From positions 2,232,001-2,296,000 of the forward strand of contig NZ_CP094970.1 in NCBI RefSeq assembly GCF_025790165.1: a DNA stretch of 64,000 nt, given 5' to 3'. How positions within the stretch are numbered: the stretch's first letter is position 1; every line of letters begins with the position of its first letter. Made by a program: the position numbers and the translations under genes. The DNA comes from Solicola gregarius (GTDB taxonomy: Bacteria > Actinomycetota > Actinomycetes > Propionibacteriales > Nocardioidaceae). Shown here in pieces: positions 25,851 through 34,641 of this stretch. The notes under the pieces are model-generated. The model was not told the DNA's origin. It saw only the letters and a program-made list of their open reading frames with translations, and did not search any database.

Positions 25851-26378
25851 CTAGAGGTACATCCCGCGGCCGCCGCCCGGTTCGGCGTCGCCACCCTCGT
25901 ACGGCGGCTGCCCGGAGGCCTCCGCGCCACCCGGGAGCGCGCGTCGAATCTGCTGGAGCTGGGACTGCGCGGCCATCTGCTGGGCGTAGATCGCGGTCTG
26001 GATGCCATGGAACAGGCCTTCGAGCCAGCCGACGAGCTGCGCCTGTGCGATGCGCAGCTCGGACTCCGACGGGGTCGCCGACCCGAACGGCAGGCTCAGT
26101 CGCTCGAGCTCCTCGATCAGCTCGGGCGCGAGACCGTCCTCGAGCTCCTTGATCGACGTCGTGTGGATCTCTCGCAGACGCGCGCGGCTGGCGTCGTCGA
26201 GCGGTGCTGCCTTTACCTCTTCGAGCAGCTGTCGGATCATGCTGCCGATCCGCATCACCTTCGCGGGCTGCTCGACCAGGTCGGTGACCGACGGCGGCTC
26301 GTGCTCGTCGTCCGCAGGTACGGCGACCGGCCGGCCGTCGGGTCCTATGACGGTGTGTTCGGATGGCTTGTCGGTCAT
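25851..26378 (-). CDS. bpa: Bacterial proteasome activator Bpa/PafE family protein
   Basis: A 175-residue helical protein. The core (about 30-130) contains VMRIGSMIRQLLEEVK, LIEELERLSLPFG and AQLVGWLEGLFHGIQTAIYA, typical of Bpa, which forms an ATP-independent ring that opens the 20S proteasome gate. The C-terminus, GRGMYL, corresponds to the gate-opening GQYL tail of mycobacterial PafE with Met replacing Gln. The ATG at 26378 was chosen because the longer frame overlaps the epimerase gene. Its presence implies prcBA and a Pup-proteasome system elsewhere in the genome. Confidence 0.9.
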   Translation of the reverse strand: MTDKPSEHTVIGPDGRPVAVPADDEHEPPSVTDLVEQPAKVMRIGSMIRQLLEEVKAAPLDDASRARLREIHTTSIKELEDGLAPELIEELERLSLPFGSATPSESELRIAQAQLVGWLEGLFHGIQTAIYAQQMAAQSQLQQIRRALPGGAEASGQPPYEGGDAEPGGGRGMYL

Positions 26379-26409
26379 ACCGCCACTGTACTGATTGCGG
26401 GCGCCGGTA

Positions 26410-27270
26410 TCAGTCCACGGCCTGCAGGCCCCAGGTGACGCGGTGCGAAGACCCCGGCTCGACGACGACCAGATCGTCGCCGCTACGGAACGCATCGGGC
26501 GGGCTGGTGCACGGCTCGACCGCGATCGACGCGCGGTCGGGGGGTGTGAAGAGCTGCACCCAGGGCATTGCGGCGTCCCACCACACCGCGACGCGACCGA
26601 CGTGGAGGTGATGGCGACCGTCCGTGTCGTGGCTCAACTGCGTGAACGCGTCGTCGAGTTCGCGCGTACCGATGGGCAGACCCGCCCCGAAGTCGTACGG
26701 CGTGCCTGGGGTCGGCTCGCGTCCGGTCGGCAGAAGGCGGACCGGGTCGGTGCGCAGGCGCTCGGCGGCTTCGAACCGCAGGGTGGCCGCGTCGACGGGA
26801 TCGGTGCCCGGGCAGACGTACGGATGGAACCCGCATCCGTACGGGGCCGCGGAGTCACCGGCGTTGGAGGCGTCGAGGGTGACGGTGAGCCCGTCGTCCG
26901 CGAGCGCGTACGTCAGTGTGAGGTCGAGCAGGAACGGGTACCCCGTGACCGGCCCGACCCGCAGCCGAAGGGTGGCGGTCGAGTCCGATCGATCCGCGAT
27001 GGTCCACGGCTCGTCGAGTACGAGCCCGTGCAGCGCGTTGTCGCGCTCCGGCTCGGTGATCGACAGCTGGTGGTCGGTGTTTGCGAACCGGTAGCGGCCG
27101 TCGCCGATGCGGTTAGACCACGGTGCGAGCACGGCGCCACGGAACCGCGGCGTACCGGACTCGCCGTGCTGCGGAACGATCAGGTCGCTCCCGTCGTACG
27201 TGAGGGTGGCGAGCCCGCCGCCGAGCGGGTTGACGGTGGCGGCGTACGGCCCGGAGGCGAGCCCGATCAT
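26410..27270 (-). CDS. Aldose 1-epimerase family protein
   Basis: A 286-residue galactose-mutarotase-like protein. The catalytic His pair lies in DNALHGLVLDEPW and GCGFHPYVC, and the catalytic Glu in SIAVEPCTSPPDAF. APWSNRIGDGRY carries the substrate-binding Asn-Arg. It interconverts sugar anomers in the cytosol. The ATG overlaps the upstream oxidoreductase stop by 4 bp (ATGA), so the pair is co-translated. The sugar is not predictable. Confidence 0.92.
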   Translation of the reverse strand: MIGLASGPYAATVNPLGGGLATLTYDGSDLIVPQHGESGTPRFRGAVLAPWSNRIGDGRYRFANTDHQLSITEPERDNALHGLVLDEPWTIADRSDSTATLRLRVGPVTGYPFLLDLTLTYALADDGLTVTLDASNAGDSAAPYGCGFHPYVCPGTDPVDAATLRFEAAERLRTDPVRLLPTGREPTPGTPYDFGAGLPIGTRELDDAFTQLSHDTDGRHHLHVGRVAVWWDAAMPWVQLFTPPDRASIAVEPCTSPPDAFRSGDDLVVVEPGSSHRVTWGLQAVD

Positions 27271-28244
27271 GTGGTGAGCAGGACTTTGCCGATGTGGCTG
27301 CTGTCCTCGAGTGTCTGGTGTGCGTCGCGTACGCGGTCGAGCGGGAAGGTCGCGTGCACGATCGGCCGAACCGCGCCGTCGGCAACGAGCGGCCACACGT
27401 TCTCCCGGACGCTCTCGACGATCGCCGCCTTCTCGGCTACGGGTCGCGGACGCAGCATGGTGCCGATGATGGCGGCACGTTTACGAAGCAGCGTGCCGAT
27501 GTTGAGCTCACCGTTGACGCCGCCCTGCATGCCGATGACAGCGAGCCGGCCCGAGGTGGCCAGGGTGTCGATGTTACGGGGCAGGTACTTCGCGCCCATG
27601 ATGTCGAGGATCACGTCGGCGCCGTGGCCATCGGTCGCCTCGCGTACGACCTCGACGAAGTCCTGCTCGCGGTAGTTGACGGTGATGTCGGCGCCGAGGT
27701 CGCGGCATGCGGCGAGTTTCTCGGCGGACCCGGCGGTCACGGCGACGCGCGCACCGAGCGCACGCCCGAGCTGGATCGCCATCGTGCCGATGCCACTGCC
27801 GCCGCCGTGCACGAGGAGTACCTCGTCCGGGCGAAGGCCGGCGAGCATGAACACGTTCGACCACACCGTGCATGCGACCTCGACGAGCGATGCCGCTTCG
27901 ACCGTCGAGACGCCGGCCGGCAGCGGCAGCACCTGACCGGCCGGTACCGCGACCTGCTCTGCGTACGCGCCGCCGGCGACCAGTGCACACACCGGGTCGC
28001 CGACCTGCCAATCCTCAACGCCACCGCCGACTGCGGAGATCGTGCCCGCGCACTCGAGGCCCAAGATGTCAGTCACTCCGGGTGGCGGGGAGTAGTTGCC
28101 CATCCGCTGCGCGAGGTCGGGACGGTTGACGCCGGCCGCCTCGACGTCGATGACGACCTCGCCGGAGTCGGGCGTCGGGGCGTCGCGGTCGACGAGCTCG
28201 AGGGCGTCGACGCCGCCCGGTTCAGACACGATCACTGCGCGCAT
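27267..28244 (-). CDS. NAD(P)H-quinone oxidoreductase, PIG3/QorA family
   Basis: A 325-residue zinc-independent MDR-family enzyme. The N-terminal GroES-like fold has VEAAGVNRPDLAQRMGNYSPPPG, characteristic of TP53I3/PIG3-like quinone reductases. The Rossmann motif is VLLVHGGGSGIGTMAIQLG. The predicted reaction is NADPH-dependent reduction of quinones or activated alkenes. It is the first gene of a two-gene unit with the epimerase and diverges from an alpha/beta hydrolase 56 bp away. Confidence 0.92.
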   Translation of the reverse strand: MRAVIVSEPGGVDALELVDRDAPTPDSGEVVIDVEAAGVNRPDLAQRMGNYSPPPGVTDILGLECAGTISAVGGGVEDWQVGDPVCALVAGGAYAEQVAVPAGQVLPLPAGVSTVEAASLVEVACTVWSNVFMLAGLRPDEVLLVHGGGSGIGTMAIQLGRALGARVAVTAGSAEKLAACRDLGADITVNYREQDFVEVVREATDGHGADVILDIMGAKYLPRNIDTLATSGRLAVIGMQGGVNGELNIGTLLRKRAAIIGTMLRPRPVAEKAAIVESVRENVWPLVADGAVRPIVHATFPLDRVRDAHQTLEDSSHIGKVLLTT

Positions 28245-28300
28245 GGCGCAACCGTACGCGGCGACGTTCGACCACCTGTGCAACGGGCTATGGTGCACCC

Positions 28301-29191
28301 ATGAAGCGCTTCGACGTGACGTTCGCATCGGGGCCAAACGCCTGTGCCGGTTGGCTTTACGAGCCTGCCGGGCCGCCTCGCCGCACGCCGCTCGTGGTAC
28401 TCGGGCATGGGCTCGGCGCGACCCGAGACATGGGCCTCGACGCGTACGCCGAGCGCTTCTGCGACGCCGGCTATCGGGCCCTCGCCTTCGACTACCGTCA
28501 CTTCGGCGACAGCGAGGGTGAGCCACGGCAGCTCCTCGACCTCCGCCGCCAGATCGACGACTGGACCGCAGCCGTTCACTACGCACGCTCCCTGCCGCGA
28601 GCCGACCCAGATCGGATCGTGCTTTGGGGCACGAGTCTCGCGGGCGGTCTCGTGATCTCCGTTGCGGCCCGAGACGCGCGCGTCGCGGCGGTGATTTCCC
28701 AATGCCCATTGACGCATGGGACCGCATCGGCCCTGAGACTAGGCATGCTCAGCGCCACCAAGGTGCTCCTCGCAGGGCTGCGCGACGTGGGCGCACACCT
28801 TTCCACGCGAGCGCCCGCGACCGTACGCATCACTGGAGCCCGCGGCGATGCCGCGCTGATGGTCGCACCCGATGCCAAAGACGGATACGCGGCGCTCGTA
28901 CCCGTAGGGCACACGCATCCCGACACCGTCTCCGCCCGTGCAGGACTCACGATCCCGCTGTACGCTCCCGGCCGAACCGTCAAGGACGTCGCATGTCCCA
29001 TGCTGTTCTGTGTATGCGACAAAGACGCCGTCACACCCGCACGCGTCACCCGTTGGTACGCCCGCCGGGCCCGCGATGGCGAGCTCCGGCGGTACGACGT
29101 CGGTCACTTCGACATCTACCACGGTGAGCCCTTCGAGTCGGCCGTCGCGGACCAGTTGGACTTCCTCAGGCGCCGGGTTCCGCTCGGGTAG
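28301..29191 (+). CDS. Alpha/beta hydrolase
   Basis: A 296-residue serine hydrolase. The oxyanion motif is VVLGHGLGATRD, the nucleophile elbow GTSLAGGL, the acid Asp in FCVCDKDAVTP and the His in DVGHFDIYHG, giving a full triad. The layout resembles dienelactone-hydrolase/acetyl-xylan-esterase-like proteins. No signal peptide is present. The substrate is unknown. Downstream lies a gene-poor 0.6-kb region. Confidence 0.88.
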   Translation: MKRFDVTFASGPNACAGWLYEPAGPPRRTPLVVLGHGLGATRDMGLDAYAERFCDAGYRALAFDYRHFGDSEGEPRQLLDLRRQIDDWTAAVHYARSLPRADPDRIVLWGTSLAGGLVISVAARDARVAAVISQCPLTHGTASALRLGMLSATKVLLAGLRDVGAHLSTRAPATVRITGARGDAALMVAPDAKDGYAALVPVGHTHPDTVSARAGLTIPLYAPGRTVKDVACPMLFCVCDKDAVTPARVTRWYARRARDGELRRYDVGHFDIYHGEPFESAVADQLDFLRRRVPLG

Positions 29192-29785
29192 TCGTCGGCG
29201 CGGGTCCTGGGTGGTCGGTCTGATGCTTCGGTTGCCTGCCTTCACCTTTCCGTGCGTTGGGCTTCCGCCTTCACCGTTTCGCGTTTGCGGCGGTGCAGAC
29301 CGATAGGCGGCGACGAGATCCGTCTCCGGTGGGCCCGGGTCGCCGGTCGGCTCTCCCCAGCTTTCTGCTTCCGCTTTCGTCGTTGCCGTGCGCTTCGGTG
29401 CCGGCCCGGCCCCGTTGCCGATGAAGGAATCTGCGTTTTTACCGGACCGAAACCTGTGTCCGCATAGCCCTCGCTACACCGGCGCCGTCATCAGCATCGA
29501 TCCCATCGGGCATTACCTCGCCGCAACAAGACCCTCGCAAGGGACAGCAACATGAGACCCGTTGTGACGATGATCACAGGGCCGTGTCGGGTACGGCGAC
29601 GATCCGGGACCACGGCGGTGATCGCCCGTGTGATTGAAGCAAGCGATGCCGATGGGCGGCGCAGGCACGTCCACCCTGACTATGGTGCCTGGCCGACCTC
29701 GGTCTCACCGTGTCGAGGAGGTCCACACCGACGACATCCACGCGCGTCTTGCCGAGCTCGACCACTCGGCCAGCTGACCGCCGGT
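29192..29785. other. Gene-poor region, possible gene remnants
   Basis: No convincing gene was found in 594 bp. Composition is more pyrimidine-rich than its neighbours at 29220-29420. A short plus-strand frame ending at 29777 (from ATG 29646) closes with EEVHTDDIHARLAELDHSAS, which looks protein-like and may be the tail of a lost gene. No repeats or mobile-element ends were recognised. Confidence 0.5.
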
Positions 29786-30553
29786 TCAGCTCGTCATCGC
29801 CGCACCGACATCGAACTCCGTGCCGAACGGGTCCGTGATGTTCGCGACCCGCCCGTAGATCATGTCGTAGGGCTCGGCCGAGGTCCCACCCGCGTCGACC
29901 GCTCGCCGCGCCGCCGCATCGGCGTCGTCCACCTGGAACAAGGTCCCCCAACGGGACTTCGTGGCCTTTGGGTCACCGGCGATGCCGCCGATCTCGTGGC
30001 CATCCGGTCTGCGCAGGAACGTGAAGTCGAGCTCGGGCATGTCCGGGTTGGCATCCAACGTGTAGCCGAAGACCGCGACGTAGAAGTCGCGCGCGGGCCC
30101 GGATTCCGCGGTGACCAGGTCGTTGCGGAGCAGGGCGTTCGGCTCGTTGACGATCTCGCAGCCGATGTGGGCACCGGCCTGCCACAGTCCACACTGCGCA
30201 CCGGTGGTGTCCTTGATGATCGCCGTCCGGCCCTGGTCCAGCACGTCCATCGGACCGGTGACGATCGAGCCGCCCGCGTCCCGCGCTCGGGCGGCCGCGG
30301 CGTCACAGTCATCCGTCGCGAAGTAGACGTTCCACCAGAAGTCCGTGGCGTCGGGATCGGGGTTCGGCCTGATGGCCGCGACGGGTCTGCCCCGTAGCAA
30401 GCACTGGGTGTAGTGGCCGAACTCCGCCGGTCCCACATCGAACTCCCAACCGAACAACGCGCCGTAGAAGGTCATCGCGCGGTCGAGATCCGGGATGCCC
30501 AGGTCGATCCAGGTCGGTGTGCCAGCCGGCTGCGTGGTAGTTAGCTCGCTCAT
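29786..30553 (-). CDS. VOC (glyoxalase/bleomycin-resistance) family protein, two-domain
   Basis: A 255-residue protein made of two vicinal-oxygen-chelate halves. The first begins TWIDLGIPDLDRAMTFYGAL, the second near ARDFYVAVFGYTLDANPDMP and ends DPFGTEFDVG. This form is common in actinobacteria (27-kDa antigen Cfp30B-like). Metal ligands are only partly conserved, so enzyme activity is uncertain. AGGAGAG before the ATG at 30553 decides the start. It is flanked by two gene-poor stretches. Confidence 0.9.
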   Translation of the reverse strand: MSELTTTQPAGTPTWIDLGIPDLDRAMTFYGALFGWEFDVGPAEFGHYTQCLLRGRPVAAIRPNPDPDATDFWWNVYFATDDCDAAAARARDAGGSIVTGPMDVLDQGRTAIIKDTTGAQCGLWQAGAHIGCEIVNEPNALLRNDLVTAESGPARDFYVAVFGYTLDANPDMPELDFTFLRRPDGHEIGGIAGDPKATKSRWGTLFQVDDADAAARRAVDAGGTSAEPYDMIYGRVANITDPFGTEFDVGAAMTS

Positions 30554-30877
30554 CGTCTCTCCTTGTCGTGTCCCCATCTTGTCCAGCATGACCCCGGAAC
30601 CTAAAGCACCGGTGTAAACCCGGCTCACACCGACGTGGGCTGCCCTCTCCGTCACTTACACTTTCGGGCCAGTTTCAGCGTCACCGTGCGTTCCCTTCCC
30701 AGTCCGTTTGCTGGCAACATCTACCGACCCGGGCTGGCTCCGATGCGTAAAGCACACGGCGTGTCGATCAGGAGTCCGGTCAACACGCTTGTGTCGCTAT
30801 CCGCACCCAAAACGCAGATTCTCTTCGCACGGGGTACCCGGGCCTAGAATTTTCTCGACCTTTTCTCGTATTCCCTT
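30554..30877. other. Leader region before the DUF222/HNH gene
   Basis: A 324-bp stretch with no convincing gene. The right half is AT-richer (TAGAATTTTCTCG at 30844-30856) and probably holds the promoter of the HNH gene. A short inverted CACACGGCGTGT-like repeat lies near 30749-30760. Nothing else was recognised. Confidence 0.45.
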
Positions 30878-32377
30878 GTGGATAAGGCCTCTGAGCATCC
30901 GGTTCTGTCGGTGGTGGGTGGCAGAATATGTTCTATGAGGGCGGCCACACTCACCGACGAAGCCGAGTCCAAGGACGGGCTCGACATCGCCCTGGATGCG
31001 CGGCGCCAACTGGCGCAGACCGAGGCCGCCCAGTACGACGCCCTCCTCGGCTACCTCGCCGACACCGCAGACACGCCCCTCGCACGGGCAGGCGGTGTCA
31101 ACGAGTGGACCCGTTACGGCGGGTCGGGCACCCCATCGGTGTCGGAATACGCCGCATGTGAGGTCGGCCCCGCGCTCGGGCTGTCCGCGTCCGGCAGTCG
31201 GGACCTGATCGCCGACGCCCTCGACCTGACCTACCGCCTCCCGCGACTGTTCGCCTGCCTGCACGAAGGTTCGGTGGATGCGTGGCGGATCCGGAAGGTC
31301 GCCCGCAAGACCCGGAAGTTCACTTTGGCCCAGGCCGGCGACGCAGACCGACGGCTCGCCGCAGCGAATGTGGATGGGACGCCGTTGATCGCGCGGGTGA
31401 GCATGGGGCGGGTGAACCAGATCCTGGACCAGATCCGCATCACCGAAGACCCCGACGACCCCGAAAACCAGCGCAACGAAAACAGTGCTCGGCGGAGTGT
31501 GTCGATCTGGCCCGACGACGGTGTCGCCCGCATCTCCGGCACCCTGTCCCTCGACGACGGCAAGAGGCTCGACCAGCGTCTCGACCAGATCGTCGAATCG
31601 CTGCGGTTCCTCGGCGACAACCGACCTCACGGCATCCTCCGCTCCGTCGCGCTCGGGATGCTCGACGAACCCGACTCCCTCGACGACCTCTACCACCAGG
31701 TCCAGACGGCACGCGCCGGCGAGGACACCCAGACCGACAACCAGCCCGACCAGACCGACCAGACCGACCAGACCAGCCAGACCGGCGAGACCGAGCCGAC
31801 ACCGAACCCGGCCCCACCCGACGGAGCCGAGCGGCCCGACGCGTTCACCCGTCCCACCCGCACCCGCGGGTCGCGGGCAACGACGTTGTACCTGCACTTC
31901 GACCGCACCTGGGGCACCTGGTCACTCGAAGACGTCGGCGCCATCACCCGCTCCGAAGCCGCCGAGATCCTCGGCCACTCCCACGTCACGGTCAAACCCG
32001 TCATCGACCTCGAGACCACCATCTCCGCCACCGGGTACGTCGCACCGCCGCGGCTCAAGGAGCAGCTCGGCCTGATGAACGGCCTGACCTGCACCTTCCC
32101 GCACTGCACCCGCCCCGCCCGGGTCGGCGACTACGACCACATCATCAACCACCGAGACGGCGGCCCGACCAACTCGAGAAACGGCCACCGATTGTGCCGA
32201 TACCACCATCGCGCGAAGACCTTCACGGCATGGACCGTGCAATCACCCGCGCCCGGCATCTGGCTCTGGCAATCACCCGCCGGACGGTCCTACCTCGTCA
32301 CCGGCGGGACAACGACCAAACTCCCCGGCCGCACCACACCGACCATCCGCAACCGCCGAAAACGGGACGCCGCTTAG
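30878..32377 (+). CDS. DUF222/HNH endonuclease-signature protein (13E12 repeat family)
   Basis: A 499-residue protein. The N-terminal DUF222 region (about 45-270) is helical. A Gln/Thr/Asp-rich linker follows, with repeated DQT units (about 287-305). The C-terminal HNH motif shows CTFPHCTRPARVGDYDHI, INHRDGGPT and NGHRLCRYHH. These proteins are multi-copy in actinobacterial genomes and some are split by inteins or introns; their role is unsettled. GTG 30878 includes the usual HPVLSVVGG leader; ATG 30935 is an alternative start. Confidence 0.86.
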   Translation: MDKASEHPVLSVVGGRICSMRAATLTDEAESKDGLDIALDARRQLAQTEAAQYDALLGYLADTADTPLARAGGVNEWTRYGGSGTPSVSEYAACEVGPALGLSASGSRDLIADALDLTYRLPRLFACLHEGSVDAWRIRKVARKTRKFTLAQAGDADRRLAAANVDGTPLIARVSMGRVNQILDQIRITEDPDDPENQRNENSARRSVSIWPDDGVARISGTLSLDDGKRLDQRLDQIVESLRFLGDNRPHGILRSVALGMLDEPDSLDDLYHQVQTARAGEDTQTDNQPDQTDQTDQTSQTGETEPTPNPAPPDGAERPDAFTRPTRTRGSRATTLYLHFDRTWGTWSLEDVGAITRSEAAEILGHSHVTVKPVIDLETTISATGYVAPPRLKEQLGLMNGLTCTFPHCTRPARVGDYDHIINHRDGGPTNSRNGHRLCRYHHRAKTFTAWTVQSPAPGIWLWQSPAGRSYLVTGGTTTKLPGRTTPTIRNRRKRDAA

Positions 32378-32500
32378 GATCCCCGTCGCGACAGCACCAC
32401 CGCGGCGGGGCACCAGCACGCCCATGTGACCCACAAACGGCGGATCTCGCCGATGTCGTTCGTTTCCATGTCGGCCGAACCGTGCGAGGCTACAAGCGCG

Positions 32501-33017
32501 ATGAACCCCTGCGCGGAGTGTGGCTTCGGCGGTGATCACGTCGGATTGGCGACGGTCGCGCGTCAGGTTGCCGAGTTTCCAGATCTGCTGGCAACGGCGA
32601 CCGACGCCGTCGAGGTGGTCGAGGTCCGGCGACGCCCCGCGCCGAACGTGTGGTCACCGCTTGAGTACGCGGCGCACGCGGCCGCGGCGTTGGCGTGGTA
32701 CGGCGCTCGGATCGAACGAGTACGTACCGAGGATCGGCCACACTTCTCCGCCTACGACTGGGACAAGGGCGTGCGAGGACGGCGGATACCGCGACCGAAC
32801 TCCGTTGGGTGTCTTCGTCGACGTACGTCGAACCTGTGCCGAGCTGGCCGATGTGCTCATGTCGCTAGACAATGATGAATGCGACCGTTTCGGAATCGGT
32901 TCCGACGGGACGCCGCGTACTGTTGCGCAGCTCGCGCGTACGGCTGCACACGAGACCGTTCACCATCTCCGAGACATCAGACAAGGGATCGAGCGGGCCC
33001 AGCGTCACCGCAACTGA
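32501..33017 (+). pseudogene. DinB-like protein with a frameshift
   Basis: The first frame encodes MNPCAECGF, then VWSPLEYAAHAAAALAWYG, a DinB/YfiT-like helical-bundle start with a metal-binding His. It goes off frame after YDWDKGV. The next frame, entered by dropping one base near C32774, continues EDGGYRDRTPLG and ends AHETVHHLRDIRQGIERA, the typical DinB C-terminus. Together they give about 171 residues, the normal family length. One extra base is the simplest explanation. DinB-fold proteins include thiol-dependent (mycothiol) transferases; the exact role is unknown. Confidence 0.8.
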
Positions 33018-33064
33018 TGTAACACCGCACTCAGCCGCGCGTCGGGATCGCAATGCATCGCCCG

Positions 33065-33814
33065 CTACGCCACCACCTGGCCACCCCTGGGGTGACTCCG
33101 GGCCAGCCACTCGATCACGACGACGATGGCGATGACCTGCGCCGCCAGGATGCCGACCAGCACCAGGATCTGGGCGGCCCCGGCCTCGGTCGGGGATCCG
33201 CCGCCGAGAAGGACGCCGATGAACGCGCCAGGCAGCGTGACGAGCCCGACGGTGCGGGTCTGGTCCATGGCCGGTATGAGCGCGGTCGTCGCGGCCGGGC
33301 GAAGGAGCATCAAGGCCGATTCGCGCCCGGAGAGGCCCAACGCGAGCGCGGCCTCGTACTCGCCATGCCGGTCGACGAGCTCCTTGAGCGCGAGCCGTCC
33401 CGCGACAGACGTGCCGGTCATGGAGTTCCCGATGATGATGCCGGCGATCGGGAGCACCGCCTCGGGTTCGGCCGGCACCACTCCGCTGAGGAGCACAGTC
33501 GCGAGTACGGGGGTCACGCCGACCGCCATGGGCACGATCGGCCACAGGGGCGGGCCGCTGTCGGTGCCGATTCGGCGCCACGACGTCCACGCTCCGACGA
33601 GCAGCATCAGCCCGATGAAGGCCGCGGTCCACAGGCCGGACCGAAGGACCCAGACGAGGATCAGCGACACGGCGGCGAGCTGGATCACGGCGCGCACGAC
33701 CGCGTACGCGAGGCGACGCGAGACGTCGAGCCTGCTGAGTGCGGCGACGACGACGGCGAGCAGGGTCAGGCCGGCGAGTACCGGCCCCAAGACCCAGCTC
33801 GCCGCGTCGATCAC
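33065..33814 (-). CDS. fetB: FetB/YbbM (UPF0014) family ABC permease, putative iron exporter
   Basis: A 249-residue membrane protein with about seven spans. Conserved family segments are GIIIGNSMTGTSVAGRLA, DQTRTVGLVTLPGAFIGVLL and EAGAAQILVLVGILAAQ. In Escherichia coli FetAB exports iron under oxidative stress. No FetA-type ATPase is adjacent here; the 3' neighbour is a broken DinB gene and upstream is a DUF6457 gene overlapping by 4 bp. The partner ATPase must be encoded elsewhere or be shared. Confidence 0.88.
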   Translation of the reverse strand: MIDAASWVLGPVLAGLTLLAVVVAALSRLDVSRRLAYAVVRAVIQLAAVSLILVWVLRSGLWTAAFIGLMLLVGAWTSWRRIGTDSGPPLWPIVPMAVGVTPVLATVLLSGVVPAEPEAVLPIAGIIIGNSMTGTSVAGRLALKELVDRHGEYEAALALGLSGRESALMLLRPAATTALIPAMDQTRTVGLVTLPGAFIGVLLGGGSPTEAGAAQILVLVGILAAQVIAIVVVIEWLARSHPRGGQVVA

Positions 33815-34056
33815 GCGTCGTCGGCTGGGGGTGTCGGTACGAGATTGCGTACTGCCGCGTCGACGTCCTCGATGTCGCGGACAGATCCACCGCGTACGCC
33901 GGCCGCGTAGCCGATCAGAAAGGCGGTAACCGGTGCCGCGGGGCGCTCGACCCCGTGCGCGACGTCACGGGCGGTGTCCAGGATGGCCCGCAGATCGGGC
34001 TCGACCTCGATGTCGAGTGCGGCACGTACCTCGTCGGTCCACTGCTGCAGATTCAT
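33811..34056 (-). CDS. DUF6457 small protein
   Basis: An 81-residue helical protein beginning MNLQQWTDEVRAAL, with PVTAFLIGYAAGVRGG in the second half. It matches small actinobacterial proteins usually encoded beside molybdenum-cofactor genes. Here it overlaps mobA by 4 bp upstream and the FetB-type permease by 4 bp downstream. It may assist cofactor synthesis; function is unproven. Confidence 0.78.
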   Translation of the reverse strand: MNLQQWTDEVRAALDIEVEPDLRAILDTARDVAHGVERPAAPVTAFLIGYAAGVRGGSVRDIEDVDAAVRNLVPTPPADDA

Positions 34057-34607
34057 GGCTCCGACGGTATGTCGTCGGGAGTGTCGATGTCGTGCGACTC
34101 GGCGCCAACCGACACGACGTTCGCCAGGTCGAGCGGGTCGAGCAGCTCGCGCATCGCGGCGCCCGCCCAGTCGTCGCGCGACGCCACCTGCCGCCGGAGG
34201 GCGGTCGTACGGACGACGGCGCACAGCCATTGGGGTCGTGCGTCGGCATCATGCAGCACCGCGCCGTCGCCGTCACCCGTCGCCTCGACCAGGCGCGAGA
34301 CGGTCGCCGGCTCGACGTACGGGAGGTCGCCGGCGAGCACGGCAACGAGCTCGGAGGCGACGTACGGGACGGCACACGCCACCCCGCTCGCCGGGCCGGA
34401 ACCCGGCGGGTCCTCGCGCAACCAGCGCACGCGGGAGGCGTCCGCCAACGGACGCGACGGGCCGACCACGAGCCGGCTCCGGGCGTCGGCGACGGCGGCG
34501 AGCACCCGGTCGAGCACCGGGGTGCCGCCGACGGCGACGCGGGTCTTGTCGGTACCGAGCCGCACCGAGCGCCCGCCCGCCAGGACGATCGCGTCATAGG
34601 GCGTCAC
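34053..34607 (-). CDS. mobA: Molybdenum cofactor guanylyltransferase-like NTP transferase
   Basis: A 184-residue nucleotidyltransferase. The nucleotide-binding loop is IVLAGGRSVRLGTDKTRV, followed by LAGDLPYVEPATVSRL, the metal-binding Asp region, and a C-terminal segment WLCAVVRTTALRR. MobA adds GMP to molybdopterin to form the guanine dinucleotide cofactor. GTG at 34607 was chosen because it gives the standard N-terminus and clears the divergent nitrilase gene, 34 bp away. It is first in a three-gene operon with DUF6457 and the FetB-type permease. Confidence 0.88.
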   Translation of the reverse strand: MTPYDAIVLAGGRSVRLGTDKTRVAVGGTPVLDRVLAAVADARSRLVVGPSRPLADASRVRWLREDPPGSGPASGVACAVPYVASELVAVLAGDLPYVEPATVSRLVEATGDGDGAVLHDADARPQWLCAVVRTTALRRQVASRDDWAGAAMRELLDPLDLANVVSVGAESHDIDTPDDIPSEP

Positions 34608-34641
34608 CCACCGATTGTGGCAGTCCTGCCAAGATGGATGG

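Noticed and set aside
29252-29467. Plus-strand 71-codon frame in the gene-poor region
   Set aside because: Pro/Arg/Phe-rich translation without similarity, start signal or neighbours; not reported as a gene.
30635-30847. Plus-strand 70-codon frame before the HNH gene
   Set aside because: No ribosome-binding site or protein-like pattern; more likely leader DNA.
31720-31800. Short tandem repeats as a CRISPR-like or origin repeat
   Set aside because: They are contiguous 9-base units inside an open reading frame, best explained as a protein linker.
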